Shown here: one piece after another, positions 31,641 through 40,196 of the stretch
Layout of the letters: each line of letters begins with the position of its first letter
How positions within the stretch are numbered: position 1 is the first letter of the stretch
Source: Promethearchaeota archaeon
Lineage (GTDB): Archaea; Asgardarchaeota; Lokiarchaeia; Sigyniarchaeales; SOKP01
NCBI GenBank assembly: GCA_019058425.1
Contig: JAHPYZ010000041.1
Span: 1 to 41,558 of the forward strand
Reading direction: 5' to 3'
DNA: 41,558 bases
The notes under the pieces: model-generated
What the model was told of the DNA's origin: nothing
Seen by the model: only the letters and a program-made list of their open reading frames with translations
The model's database searches: none
Translations under genes and position numbers: made by a program

Positions 31641-33893
31641 TTATTCTGGTGTGGCTCGCTTTTTCATAAATATATAGATTCCAGCGATTACCGTGACTCC
31701 TCCAACTACAGAAACAACAACAATAATTATGATTGTCGTTGGATCTAATCCCCCAGATGGAATTTCTTTTGTTATTGTTACCTCTTCAAATGACAGATTT
31801 CCAACCGTATCATTCGCATAGAAAGTAATGGTTATTGAACCTTCTGATAAAGCTGCCCAGGCTGATTGATCAATGGTCGCGTTCGTAGTAATTGTATAAT
31901 TTGTTAAACCTCCATCAAGTGAATACCATACTGAGTCCAAGTGATCATCTGTGACAGTAATTATGAAAGCGGGAGCATTAGATCCAACATCAGCTCCAGA
32001 AGTTGGTGAAGTGATAGTGATAATAGGACCAGTCGTATCTTTTATTATATTCACATTAGCAGAGCCTATATTTCCCGGTTTATCTGACGCAAAAAATGTT
32101 AATGTAATAGAGCCATCGGAAATGATATCCCACGAGGACTGTTCTAAAGTACCAATAGATCCAGTAAATGTATAGTTATGCAAACCACCATCAAGCGTAT
32201 ACCACATTTCATAAAGATAAGTATCAGTTATAGTAACATCATATGTGGGAGTGTTAGAACCAAATACATCACTACTAGTAGGGGAATTTATTATTACTGA
32301 TGGTCCTATATCATCTGCTATAGGTAAGTAATCTACACTTCCCGCAGAACCACCGATAAAAGTATAGGAAATATCTACAATTCCATCAGGTTCTGAATCT
32401 GGACCCGTCCAATTATCCCAGTAATTACCAATAGAAGTACTATTCCACTTGTTGCCAATTCCATCATCATATGCATGCTTCCCATTTCTTAAAAAGAAGT
32501 TCTTATATATTAAGTTGTAATTGTTTGTTCCTATAATATTTAACCCTACAGTGTTATTAAGTATGATATTTTCAGTAATTTCTTGGTAATCTGACTCTCC
32601 ATCATAATATATCCCATTAGAATTGCTATCGCTGATTATGTTGGAAATTATACTATTATTATCAGAAGCATATAGATACAGCCCAACCGCATTATCATCC
32701 ATTGTGTTTTTTGAAACAATATTATAATCACATGTGTCTGTTAAACGTATCCCAATATTACTGTTATTATTTGCTTGATTTCCTGAAATTGTATTATTCT
32801 CACTTACTTCTAATGATATTCCATAAAAATAATTGTTAATAGCATAGTTTTCTTCAATGGTATTGAAATCACTATAATAAAGTTCTATACCAATATCATT
32901 TCCGCTAAAAACATTAGTCCCGATAAAATTATTATCGCACCCATCTTCCAAGAAAATTCCGTCAATACTTCCCCTACCTGTATTTTCACTAATTTGATTA
33001 TCATCACTATAAGTTAAATATATCACTGCAATACCATTTCCATCTCCAGTATTTCCTGAAATTATATTATTATGTGAAGTATCGAGTTCAATACCATTAT
33101 TGGTATTATCATCTAAAATATTATCTGTGACAGTATTATTATCGCTAAACCATACTAGTATTCCATTATCATTATTATTAATGGCTTTATTTTCATAAAG
33201 TTCGTTGAATTCACTATTACTTAATTGTATCCCATTCGAATTGCTATAAAATGTGTTGTTATAGATGAAATTATTGTCACTTTGCGATAAACCGACTCCA
33301 TATTCGGAACTATATGCTGTGTTATTATATATTTCAGTTGATTCACTTTAAAAAATGAGTATAGCCCCCATAGTGCCATAAATTGTATTGTCAGTAATTG
33401 AAATATCCTCACATTGAGTTAACTCGATACCAGCAGGCATACCATGAATAAGATTATCATTTATTAAGCCATTCGTAACATTCACTAAACTTATAGCTGC
33501 TTCAAAACCTATTGAAATGATTCCATCCCAAAAAAAAGTACAATTTTCAATTATGAAATATACATCTTGTGAGTTTTGTATTTCAATTCCATCGAAGATT
33601 GAATCAATGCTCAATGTGTGACCTTGAATTATATATGGATTTTGTGATGTACCTGAACCAGTACACCACTCTTGGTTTTCTGCCCATGTCCAATTATTCC
33701 AGCTTCCAGGAAGATTGTCAATAGTTATATTTTCATACGTTCCAGAGATTTTAATGTCTATACTTTTCTCAATTTGTGTATAAATTTTATTCCCTGCATT
33801 ATATATTGGTCTAAAATTGAAGATAAAGAAAATTCCAGTTATCAGCATAAGGCCAATAATAATGAAATTCAATTTTCGTTGATTATGTTTCAT
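31641..33893 (-). pseudogene. NosD-type beta-helix surface protein interrupted by an in-frame TAA (paralogue B)
   Basis: Reading from the ATG at 33893 to the stop at 31641 the frame is unbroken except for one TAA at 33348-33350. The N-terminal part (181 residues: signal peptide, NNWTWAENQEWCTGSGTSQNPYIIQG opening, first rungs ending GTMGAILIF) and the part after the stop (SESTEIYNNTAYSSEYGVG onwards) form one continuous beta-helix of about 749 residues. It has two immunoglobulin-like repeats (YTLDGGLHNYTFTG, YSLDGGLTNYTITTN) and the anchor helix ending FMKKRATPE. It is the same architecture as paralogue C. Either a recent nonsense mutation, a sequencing error or read-through; a GTG/ATG downstream (the ATG-like start near 33026) could express a truncated, leaderless product, which would not reach the surface. 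Confidence 0.8.
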
Positions 33894-34024
33894 TCTTATA
33901 ACCTATATTTGAAAATTATGTAAGCAGATATATTTCTTACAATTTAAATATTATTAGATTAATAGACTTTTAAGTAAATAAAAAAATAATTACCACAATA
34001 AAAAAAATAAAAAAAAATTGGGCA

Positions 34025-34140
34025 CTTATTCTGGTGTGGCTCTAATTATATTTATAACATATTCACGACATTTTTGAGGGCGTAGAACAAAAGTAAATGT
34101 AATTAATGAAACTAAAACAATCTCAGATTTTACCTCTTTT
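34025..34140 (-). pseudogene. possible chimeric relic: Lrp 3' piece joined to a beta-helix gene end
   Basis: On the minus strand a short frame without a start codon reads KEVKSEIVLV, matching VKTEIVLD of the Lrp gene, runs through unrelated codons and ends INIIRATPE-stop. RATPE-stop is the exact ending of surface paralogues B and C, and about 16 bases of DNA (TTATTCTGGTGTGGCT on the plus strand) are identical to the end of paralogue B. It looks like a remnant of a former beta-helix gene end next to an Lrp fragment. The matches are short, so this is tentative. Confidence 0.4.
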
Positions 34141-34160
34141 CATGAAATAAGTTCTTTTAA

Positions 34161-34610
34161 TTAAATATAAGTCAATTTTTTTTGTATCTCTTTCAACATC
34201 TGAAATACAAAACGATTAAGAACTTGACTAGAAGGCCATTTCTCTTCACTATGAAGATCAAACCAACCCACTTCTGATATCTCATAGAGTTCACTAGCTT
34301 CTGGTTCTGGTTCATATCCTGGCTGTGCATTATTTGTGAGTGGATTACATAAATAAGTCTTATAGGACCGGTAAGTGGTATTAGGTAGTCCCGCTGTCTC
34401 TAATAGTAAACGCTCAACGACTACATCGAGATTTGTCTCTTCTTTCATCTCCCTCTGAACACACTCTTCTTCGCTTTCTCCTTCCTCTCGCCCACCGCCC
34501 GGTAATAACCAGTATTCAACTCCATACTTATGATGGCTATGCTTAATCAATAATATCTGGTCGTTAAGGATGATAGCACCTTGATAGCGAGTGGTATATT
34601 TATATTTCAT
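34161..34610 (-). CDS. Nudix hydrolase
   Basis: A 149-residue Nudix-family pyrophosphohydrolase. The Nudix box GGREEGESEEECVQREMKEETNLDV contains the metal-binding REMKEE core (Arg-Glu and Glu-Glu) in the proper spacing from the GG, although the glycine after EE is replaced by Thr-Asn. The start YTTRYQGAIILNDQILLIKHS is the usual first strand. Hydrolysis of a nucleoside diphosphate linked to some moiety (NDP-sugar, oxidised NTP, ADP-ribose) is expected; substrate not determined. ATG at 34610. It lies among surface-protein genes and duplication remnants, and does not look connected to them. Confidence 0.87.
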   Translation of the reverse strand: MKYKYTTRYQGAIILNDQILLIKHSHHKYGVEYWLLPGGGREEGESEEECVQREMKEETNLDVVVERLLLETAGLPNTTYRSYKTYLCNPLTNNAQPGYEPEPEASELYEISEVGWFDLHSEEKWPSSQVLNRFVFQMLKEIQKKLTYI

Positions 34611-34839
34611 TACAGATCCCTATATGTATTGTTTATTCCTTTACAAAAAAGCTTATTGTTAGTATAGACTTAAAGTTATTCATGGATTATAATAAAATAG
34701 TCTTGTTTTATTCGGTCTAATAAAATATAATTCAAAAAAATTGAAAAGGTTAATAATCACATATATGGGGTTTAATAAAAAAAGAATGAATGTGAATAAA
34801 GCTTAATAATTTAAATTTAATATTACTTCATGTTATATC

Positions 34840-35112
34840 ATGTCTGACTCATCTAAACTAGACTCAGCAAACAAAATAAAAGCAGACTACAACAAGAAAT
34901 TGAAAAATTTAGAAGCTAAATTAGCGAAATTTCACTCAGAATTAAAAAAAATTGATGGTTTATTTGCTCATGAAACTAAAAGAGTAGATCATTTAAATCT
35001 TTCTAACGCAAAGGTAAAAAAAGCAGAATTAAACGCAAATATCGCTCAGTTAAGAAAAGAAATAAAAAAAGTCAGTAAAGAAAAAATTAAAAAATTAAAA
35101 AGTTTGAAGTAA
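34840..35112 (+). CDS. lysine-rich coiled-coil protein
   Basis: A 90-residue protein, almost wholly helical and very rich in Lys (KIKADYNKKLKNLEAKLAKF, KKAELNANIAQLRKEIKKV, KEKIKKLKSLK). Heptad-like spacing of Leu and Ile suggests a two-helix coiled coil with a turn at KKIDGLFAHETKRVDHLNLSN. No known domain. It could bind nucleic acids or another coiled coil, and its basic character supports the former. It is the only plus-strand gene between 29 and 39 kb, so it probably has its own promoter. Confidence 0.55.
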   Translation: MSDSSKLDSANKIKADYNKKLKNLEAKLAKFHSELKKIDGLFAHETKRVDHLNLSNAKVKKAELNANIAQLRKEIKKVSKEKIKKLKSLK

Positions 35113-35329
35113 GATTAGAATAATCAATAACTCTTTTTCTTTTGTTTTTCCGAGATAACTATACTACCTGAATTAACTTTTTTAGAAACTAGGTCGGTTT
35201 TCTTTTCCAAATTTTCATTGATTCAAAAATAAATATTTAATAAAATAGTATTAAGCATTCTTGAGAAGGACATTGTTGGCTAATGTTAGAAATCTGGATT
35301 ATGAAAAAATAGTTCTATTTAAAATTCTA
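35113..35329. other. gene-free AT-rich stretch
   Basis: No frame, repeat or RNA structure seen. It lies between the coiled-coil gene and a truncated Lrp copy. Confidence 0.4.
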
Positions 35330-35475
35330 TTACTCAGGAATAATAATTGAGTGATCTTCTTTTATTCGATCTAATACTATTTTAGTTTTAACCTCCTCAA
35401 CTCCAGGAAGGTTACGAAGTGTTTCAATAAGGCCCATGGAATCTTGATGATTTAAACATTCTACTACTATTAAAA
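35330..35475 (-). pseudogene. Lrp/AsnC 3' fragment, copy 1
   Basis: About 48 codons in one frame on the minus strand, reading ILIVVECLNHQDSMGLIETL, RNLPGVEEVKTKIVLDRIKE, DHSIIIPE then TAA. This matches the last third of the complete Lrp/AsnC protein at 38807 (KCLDHSDSMGLIETLRNL and VLDRIKEDHSIIIPE) at roughly four fifths DNA identity by eye. The helix-turn-helix part and any start codon are missing, so it cannot act as a regulator. It starts about 30 bases after the stop of surface paralogue C. Confidence 0.8.
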
Positions 35476-35509
35476 TAGATATAAAAAAAAGAAATGATTT
35501 AATTTAATA

Positions 35510-37627
35510 TTATTCTGGTGTTGCTCGTTTTTTCATAAAAATATAGACGCCAACTATTATCGCAACTCCTCCAACTACAGAAACAACCACAATAAATATT
35601 ATTGTTGTTGGATCTATACCACCTGGAGGAATTTCTTTTGTTATCGTCACTTCTTCAGAATTCAGATTTCCTAAAGTATCATTAGCATAGAAGGTAATAG
35701 TTATTGATCCTTCTGATAGCGCAGCCCATGCTGATTGGTCAATGATCGCGTTCGTAGTAATTGTAAAATTTGTTAAACCTCCATCAAGAGAATACCACAT
35801 TGAGTCCAAGTGATCATCTGTAACTGTAATTACGAAATCGGGGGCAGTAGTACCAAATTCGCTTCCAGCAGAAGGTGAATTGATTGTAATAGTTGGCCCT
35901 GTAGCATCTTTTACGATATTTATATCAGCAGAGCCAATATTTCCTGGAAGATCAGAAGCATAAAAGGTTAATGTAATCGTACCATCAGATAAGGCTTCCC
36001 ACGCTAATTGTTCAATAGTTCCAGTAGATCCGATAAATGTAAAGTTATGCATCCCTCCGTCAATTGTGTACCACAATTCATCAAGAAAATCGTCTGTGAT
36101 AGTAACACTAAAATCTGGGGTGTTAGTTCCAAAAACATCATCCTCAGAAGGACTATTAATGATTATTGATGGAGATCCATCTTCCGCTATTGGGAAGTAA
36201 TCTATACTATTCGCCGAACCTTTAATGTAAGTGTATGGAGTATCTACAATTCCATCAGGTTCTGAATCTGGACCTGTCCAATTATCCCAGTAATTACCAA
36301 TTGACGTGCTATTCCAATAGTTTTCAGTTCCATCATCAATCGCATGTATTCCATTTTCCAGAAAGAGATTTTTATAAATTGAGTTGTTATCACACCCTGA
36401 AGCAATATGTATTCCTTGAGTATTATTATAGAAGATATTATCAACGATGTCATTGCAATCGCAATTATTTTCTAAATATATCCCATGATCATCATTGTAA
36501 TTTGCGGTGTTGTCCGTGATGTTAGTGTAATGGGATTGATATAAATATATCCCGAAATAAGTATTATTGTTAGCGGTGTTATCCGAGATCGTGTTATCAT
36601 CGCAATTAAAAGCTAAATATATCCCTCTTAAATTTTTATTTACTGTATTTCCCGAGAGGGTGTTATTATCGCAATCAAGATATAATTCTATTCCATAATA
36701 ATTGGTATTTTCACTTGCGGTGTTTCCCGAGATGGTGTTATCATCGCAGTTGGTATCTAAACGAATCCCGTCATCTTCATTGTAGTTTGCAGTGTTATCC
36801 GAGATGGTGTTATGATTGCAATCAGTAGATAACCATATCCCATGATCGCCATTGTAGTTTGCGGTGTTTCCCATGACGTTAGTGTAATTGGAGTGAATTA
36901 AATACATCCCGAAATGAGTATTATCGTTTGCGGTGTTTCCCGAGATCGTGTTATCATAGCAATAATTTAAAGTTATCCCATACCCAGTGTTATTGTTTGC
37001 GGTATTTTCCGAGAGTGTGTTTCTTGAGCAATAAGAATTTAAAGTTATTCCATAATTGTTGAGGCTTGCGTTGTTTGCCGAGATCGTGTTATCATCGCAA
37101 TTATATAAATATATCCCTGTATCACCATTATTAGTTGCGGTGTTTCCCATAATTATGTTATCATTACTTTCATAGAGGTATATTCCCAAATAATTATTAT
37201 ATGCTAGATTATCTACTACTTGTCCATTTGTGACATTATTTAATTTAAGTCCAGCGAAGGAAGCAACAGGGATATCTTTAAAAGTGCAATTCTCGATTAT
37301 GAAATGCTTTCTTGAATTTTGAATTGTTAAACAATCACCAAGTAATGGTGGGAGAAAAGTTGCATCTTCTATAACATAAGGATCGCTCTCAGTTCCATTC
37401 CCTTTAGTACACCAAGGTTGAGTGATTGCCCATGTCCAGTTGCCAATGTTTGGTCCATTAACCGGAATAGTATCATCAATCACTATCCCATAATAAGGAC
37501 CTGAAGTCTTTGGATTCTCAATGATAGGTTTATAATTACTACTGAAATTAAAGTTAAAATTAATAATTAAAGGAAAAATAAGCCCCATTATTAATAAAAA
37601 TATTAAATTTTTTTTATCGGATTTCAA
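35510..37627 (-). CDS. NosD-type beta-helix surface protein, anchored (paralogue C)
   Basis: A 705-residue exported protein. Signal peptide (LIFLLIMGLIFPLIINFNF), opening WTWAITQPWCTKGNGTESDP and YVIEDATF, then about a dozen highly similar beta-helix rungs of 22-24 residues (NDNTISGNTANDNTHFGMYLI type), end module GNYWDNWTGPDSEPDGIVDT, and two immunoglobulin-like repeats (WYTIDGGMHNFTFIGSTGT, WYSLDGGLTNFTITTNAII). A C-terminal helix plus FMKKRATPE-stop anchors it in the membrane. Nearly the same domain order and ending as paralogue B. The start is TTG, with AGGTAG upstream. Substrate unknown; surface polysaccharide binding or cleavage is the usual guess for NosD/PbH1 proteins. Confidence 0.85.
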   Translation of the reverse strand: MKSDKKNLIFLLIMGLIFPLIINFNFNFSSNYKPIIENPKTSGPYYGIVIDDTIPVNGPNIGNWTWAITQPWCTKGNGTESDPYVIEDATFLPPLLGDCLTIQNSRKHFIIENCTFKDIPVASFAGLKLNNVTNGQVVDNLAYNNYLGIYLYESNDNIIMGNTATNNGDTGIYLYNCDDNTISANNASLNNYGITLNSYCSRNTLSENTANNNTGYGITLNYCYDNTISGNTANDNTHFGMYLIHSNYTNVMGNTANYNGDHGIWLSTDCNHNTISDNTANYNEDDGIRLDTNCDDNTISGNTASENTNYYGIELYLDCDNNTLSGNTVNKNLRGIYLAFNCDDNTISDNTANNNTYFGIYLYQSHYTNITDNTANYNDDHGIYLENNCDCNDIVDNIFYNNTQGIHIASGCDNNSIYKNLFLENGIHAIDDGTENYWNSTSIGNYWDNWTGPDSEPDGIVDTPYTYIKGSANSIDYFPIAEDGSPSIIINSPSEDDVFGTNTPDFSVTITDDFLDELWYTIDGGMHNFTFIGSTGTIEQLAWEALSDGTITLTFYASDLPGNIGSADINIVKDATGPTITINSPSAGSEFGTTAPDFVITVTDDHLDSMWYSLDGGLTNFTITTNAIIDQSAWAALSEGSITITFYANDTLGNLNSEEVTITKEIPPGGIDPTTIIFIVVVSVVGGVAIIVGVYIFMKKRATPE
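36497..37170 (-). repeat. internal tandem coding repeats of about 70 bases
   Basis: Within paralogue C a phrase like GCGGTGTTTCCCGAGATGGTG (plus strand, quoted in part) recurs with period 69-72 bases at about 36577, 36717, 36790, 36859, 36931, 37000, 37067 and 37136. Each copy encodes one beta-helix rung. Near-identity of the DNA shows recent expansion by slippage or unequal exchange. Confidence 0.75.
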
Positions 37628-37912
37628 TTTGTTCTACCTAAATTTTGTTTAGATAGATATCGTTAAGATAAACCAATATATAACGATATATATTTTCTTT
37701 TTATCAATACTCTTTGCGAATAAAAACAGCATAATATGATTTAATCATTTTGCAACATTATTTTACGATTTTCTTTTCGAAATCCACTAAAAAGAGAAAA
37801 AAAAAAGGAAAAAGAAAGAAATTTTGACACTAATGTTCGAATTTGATCGTTGAGATCTTTAATTTATTTGTGTTTAATCTTAAAAATCAAAAACACTTTT
37901 AGATTTGTTTAA
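37628..37912. other. gene-free region upstream of paralogue C
   Basis: About 285 AT-rich bases with an A-rich stretch near 37795-37815. It probably contains the promoter for paralogue C. No open frame seen. Confidence 0.4.
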
Positions 37913-38023
37913 CTACTCAGGAATAATTATAGAATAATCCTCTTTTATTCGGTCTAACACAATTTCAATTTTGACTTCCTCAACTCCCGAAAGATTACGG
38001 AGTTTATCTATCAAAAATTTCAT
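37913..38023 (-). pseudogene. Lrp/AsnC 3' fragment, copy 2 (36-codon open frame)
   Basis: A small frame from an ATG at 38023 to TAG at 37913 encodes MKFLIDKLRNLSGVEEVKIE, then IVLDRIKEDYSIIIPE. From KLRNL on it matches the very end of the full Lrp/AsnC protein (TLRNLPGVEEVKTEIVLDRI, then KEDHSIIIPE). The rest of the regulator is missing. It follows the PIN gene stop by nine bases and could therefore be translated as a micro-protein, but a truncated duplicate is more probable. The frame has stayed open, which deserves note. Confidence 0.7.
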
Positions 38024-38032
38024 ACAATTTTT

Positions 38033-38446
38033 TTAAAATTTATATGTTTTTAGCTTTAGAGTAGGTAGAATTCTGTTTAGATTTTTTTCTGTAGTATGAA
38101 ATGTAACTTTTTTATTTAAGGAAAAAGCAATAGCATAACAATCATTATAGGACAACTCAGTACGGTATTGACATTTTAAAATTCCAGCTTTAAATATTAG
38201 AGATTGGTTTAGATTCACAATTTTTATTGGATATGTTTTAAGTAGTGTCGCAATCATTGTTTCTGCACTAGCTTTTCCTTTTAAATTACATATATGATAA
38301 AAAGCCTCTACAATTATAGGTGAAAGAGCATATGCTTCGATTTTTCCAGCCTTTATAGAATTCATAAAATCTAGAATACTTTTTGGAGGTTCCTTGGAAT
38401 AAAATTGTGTAATAATGCCTGTGTCAAGACAAGCTCTTTTCATCAT
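38033..38446 (-). CDS. PIN-domain protein (VapC-like toxin)
   Basis: A 137-residue PIN-domain ribonuclease. The acidic residues expected for metal binding are visible: Asp8 in ACLDTGII, Glu47 in IIVEAFYH, Asp102 in YNDCYAIAF, and a final acidic residue in FHTTEKNLNRI. Such proteins cleave tRNA or rRNA as the toxin part of VapBC modules. The ATG at 38446 directly abuts the TAG of the AbrB-type gene upstream, the standard antitoxin-toxin coupling. The last bases are followed by an Lrp 3' fragment, so the module sits exactly between a complete and a truncated Lrp copy. Confidence 0.85.
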   Translation of the reverse strand: MMKRACLDTGIITQFYSKEPPKSILDFMNSIKAGKIEAYALSPIIVEAFYHICNLKGKASAETMIATLLKTYPIKIVNLNQSLIFKAGILKCQYRTELSYNDCYAIAFSLNKKVTFHTTEKNLNRILPTLKLKTYKF

Positions 38447-38701
38447 CTATTTTTCCCTTTCCAATTCTTCTTTACGAGATTTATTCATTTCTTTCTTCAT
38501 TTCTTCTGTATCGTATGAATTAGAGCGTAAACTTTCAGCATCTTTAATGGGTATAATTTTTAGGGTACCTTCATCTTCAATTATTAGGACTTTATCTCCA
38601 TCTTTTAAATCAAAATATTTTCTAAAGGAAGCAGGAATTGTAATCATACCACGATTAGTGATTGTAACTTCCTTTTCATTAACAATCTTGTCTAATACCA
38701 T
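38447..38701 (-). CDS. AbrB/MazE-type antitoxin
   Basis: An 84-residue swapped-hairpin AbrB domain protein. The segment EVTITNRGMITIPASFRKYFDL, then DGDKVLIIEDEGTLKIIPI, is the characteristic DNA-binding fold (residues about 8-52). The charged C-terminal helix (TEEMKKEMNKSRKEELEREK) likely wraps the PIN toxin. It is the first gene of a two-gene operon with the PIN protein (no spacing) and probably represses its own promoter. ATG at 38701. Confidence 0.87.
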   Translation of the reverse strand: MVLDKIVNEKEVTITNRGMITIPASFRKYFDLKDGDKVLIIEDEGTLKIIPIKDAESLRSNSYDTEEMKKEMNKSRKEELEREK

Positions 38702-38806
38702 TTTATTTTCACTAACTAAAATTAGGAAATGCTAAGTATTTATAATTTTTGTCTAGCTTTTTTTAAAGAGCTTTATTGAAAAATTGATTTATAAAGAAAC
38801 AACCTT

Positions 38807-39274
38807 CTATTCTGGAATAATGATAGAGTGATCTTCCTTTATCCGGTCTAATACAATCTCAGTTTTCACTTCCTCAACTCCTGGAAGATTTCGAAGAGTT
38901 TCAATTAAACCCATAGAATCCGAATGATCTAGACATTTTGCCATAATAAACAAGGGATACTCTCCTGTGACAATATAAGCATACTTGATTTTTTCCATCT
39001 TCTCAATCTCGCTTTTAACATCCTCTAAAGGATTTGTAGCATTCACTCTCAGTGATGCCATTACCATCTCACGATATCCTAATTGGCGACAATCAATCAG
39101 AGCGACATATTTCTTTATCAATTCCTTCTCAAGTCGTTGAATACGTGCTCTTATAGCAGTAGCACTCTTATTAGTCTGGTGAGCAATTTCTCGTATAGTT
39201 AATTTTGCATCATCTTGCAACAATTCAAGAATTTGTTTATCTATATCATCAAGAGTTCCATTTGTTGTAACCAT
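38807..39274 (-). CDS. Lrp/AsnC-family transcriptional regulator
   Basis: A 155-residue feast/famine regulator. Residues 8-55 are the helix-turn-helix (DDIDKQILELLQDDAKLTIR then EIAHQTNKSATAIRARIQRL). Residues about 70-150 are the RAM/ligand-binding domain (VMASLRVNATNPLEDVKSEI, YAYIVTGEYPLFIMAKC, GVEEVKTEIVLDRI). The family forms dimers to octamers and senses amino acids or other small effectors. ATG at 39274 after AGGTTA. It is divergent from the sulfur-relay operon across about 290 bases, so control of that operon is a reasonable hypothesis. Two clear 3'-end fragments and one tentative piece of this gene occur farther left. Confidence 0.92.
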   Translation of the reverse strand: MVTTNGTLDDIDKQILELLQDDAKLTIREIAHQTNKSATAIRARIQRLEKELIKKYVALIDCRQLGYREMVMASLRVNATNPLEDVKSEIEKMEKIKYAYIVTGEYPLFIMAKCLDHSDSMGLIETLRNLPGVEEVKTEIVLDRIKEDHSIIIPE

Positions 39275-39568
39275 TAGAATAACCTTTTTTTTTCCCTATT
39301 ATAGCAATTTATAATTTATTAGTTTCTAACATTTGAATAAAAAATATTATTACTTACTATTCTATAAGAATTATAAGCTTATAATTTTTTTCACTACAAT
39401 TTTATATTTTTATAGTTTTGTTTGTTTATTAAACCATTTGTTTATAGAAAAAAAAACTATAATTTATATATCATTTTATATTTTTTATCTATAACTGATA
39501 TTGTTCATAATTAAATTAAATATCAAGCTAAAAAAAAATAAATAAAAAAACTAAAAAAAGTGAAAAAA
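39275..39568. promoter_or_regulatory. divergent promoter region, Lrp gene / sulfur-relay operon
   Basis: About 290 extremely AT-rich bases between the Lrp-type regulator (minus) and tusA (plus). Several TATA-like runs occur (for example near 39460-39485). The place suits Lrp autoregulation and control of the operon, but I see no clear palindrome. Confidence 0.4.
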
Positions 39569-39793
39569 ATGGTTGATAAAACACTTGATTATACAGGTTT
39601 AAAGTGTCCAATGCCGGTGTTGAAAACTAAGAAGGAATTAAAAAACTTGACATCAGGACAAACTATAGAAGTAATCGCGGATGATGTAGGGGCTAAGAAA
39701 GACATTCCAGCACTTCTCAATAAAATTGGTGATGAATTAGTAGAAATGCGAGAAGATAATGGAAATTTAATTTTTGTCATTAAGAAGGCGTAA
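39569..39793 (+). CDS. tusA: TusA-family sulfur carrier
   Basis: A 74-residue sulfur-carrier protein (SirA/YedF/TusA family). LDYTGLKCPMPVLKTKKEL holds the persulfide-forming Cys13 followed by Pro14, the family hallmark, and ADDVGAKKDIPALLNKIGDEL is the second conserved part. It accepts sulfur from a cysteine desulfurase or rhodanese and passes it on to DsrE-type partners for tRNA thiolation or sulfur oxidation. A GTG at 39560 would add three residues; I prefer the ATG at 39569. It is the first gene of a five-gene sulfur-relay operon, 29 bases before dsrE. Confidence 0.93.
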   Translation: MVDKTLDYTGLKCPMPVLKTKKELKNLTSGQTIEVIADDVGAKKDIPALLNKIGDELVEMREDNGNLIFVIKKA

Positions 39794-39822
39794 AACGCGT
39801 TAAACTGAATAAGGAGATCAAT

Positions 39823-40191
39823 ATGTCTAAATATGTTTTCTTTATTAGCACGGAACCATACAAGTATCAAGCAGTGGATTCTTTGATCGAAATAGGTAAA
39901 GCGGCAATACGGAAGGGGCATGAAATTACAGGTATTTTTTTCTTTGGAACTGGTGTGTATAATCTTAAAAAGGAAATCAGTTGTGGATCATCGATCAGAA
40001 ACATTCCTGAAAAAATTGAGAAATTTTCACAAGAAAACAATATTCCTGTAGCAGGATGCAGTACATGGGTAAGTATTACTGGTTTAAAAGAACGAGAATT
40101 CATTGAGGGCGCTACTGAAGAAGGATTAGGGGATTTTTCAAACTGGGCAATTGAAGCCGATAAATTAATTGTATTTGGAGCAGGAGGTTAG
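39823..40191 (+). CDS. dsrE: DsrE-like sulfurtransferase subunit
   Basis: A 122-residue DsrE/TusD-type protein. The conserved sulfur-binding cysteine is Cys79 in NNIPVAGCSTWVSITGLKE, at nearly the same place as Cys78 in characterised DsrE/TusD. The fold markers KYVFFISTEPYKYQ, GHEITGIFFFGTGVY and ADKLIVFGAGG are present. It is expected to form a DsrE2F2H2 heterohexamer with the next two products and accept sulfur from TusA. ATG at 39823 follows AAGGAGATCA, a near-ideal ribosome binding site. Its stop lies six bases before dsrF. Confidence 0.9.
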   Translation: MSKYVFFISTEPYKYQAVDSLIEIGKAAIRKGHEITGIFFFGTGVYNLKKEISCGSSIRNIPEKIEKFSQENNIPVAGCSTWVSITGLKEREFIEGATEEGLGDFSNWAIEADKLIVFGAGG

Positions 40192-40196
40192 GTATT

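Noticed and set aside
33221-33412. Minus-strand 63-codon frame across the TAA of surface paralogue B
   Set aside because: Other frame of the beta-helix coding sequence. The beta-helix frame continues on both sides of the stop, so this is not a separate gene.
36235-36519. Plus-strand 94-codon frame inside surface paralogue C
   Set aside because: Antisense to repetitive beta-helix codons; His/Tyr/Ser-rich product explained by the repeat.
36497-37170. Regular 70-base repeats considered as a CRISPR array
   Set aside because: The repeats are coding, each equal to one beta-helix rung in an open frame, and there are no unique spacers or cas genes.
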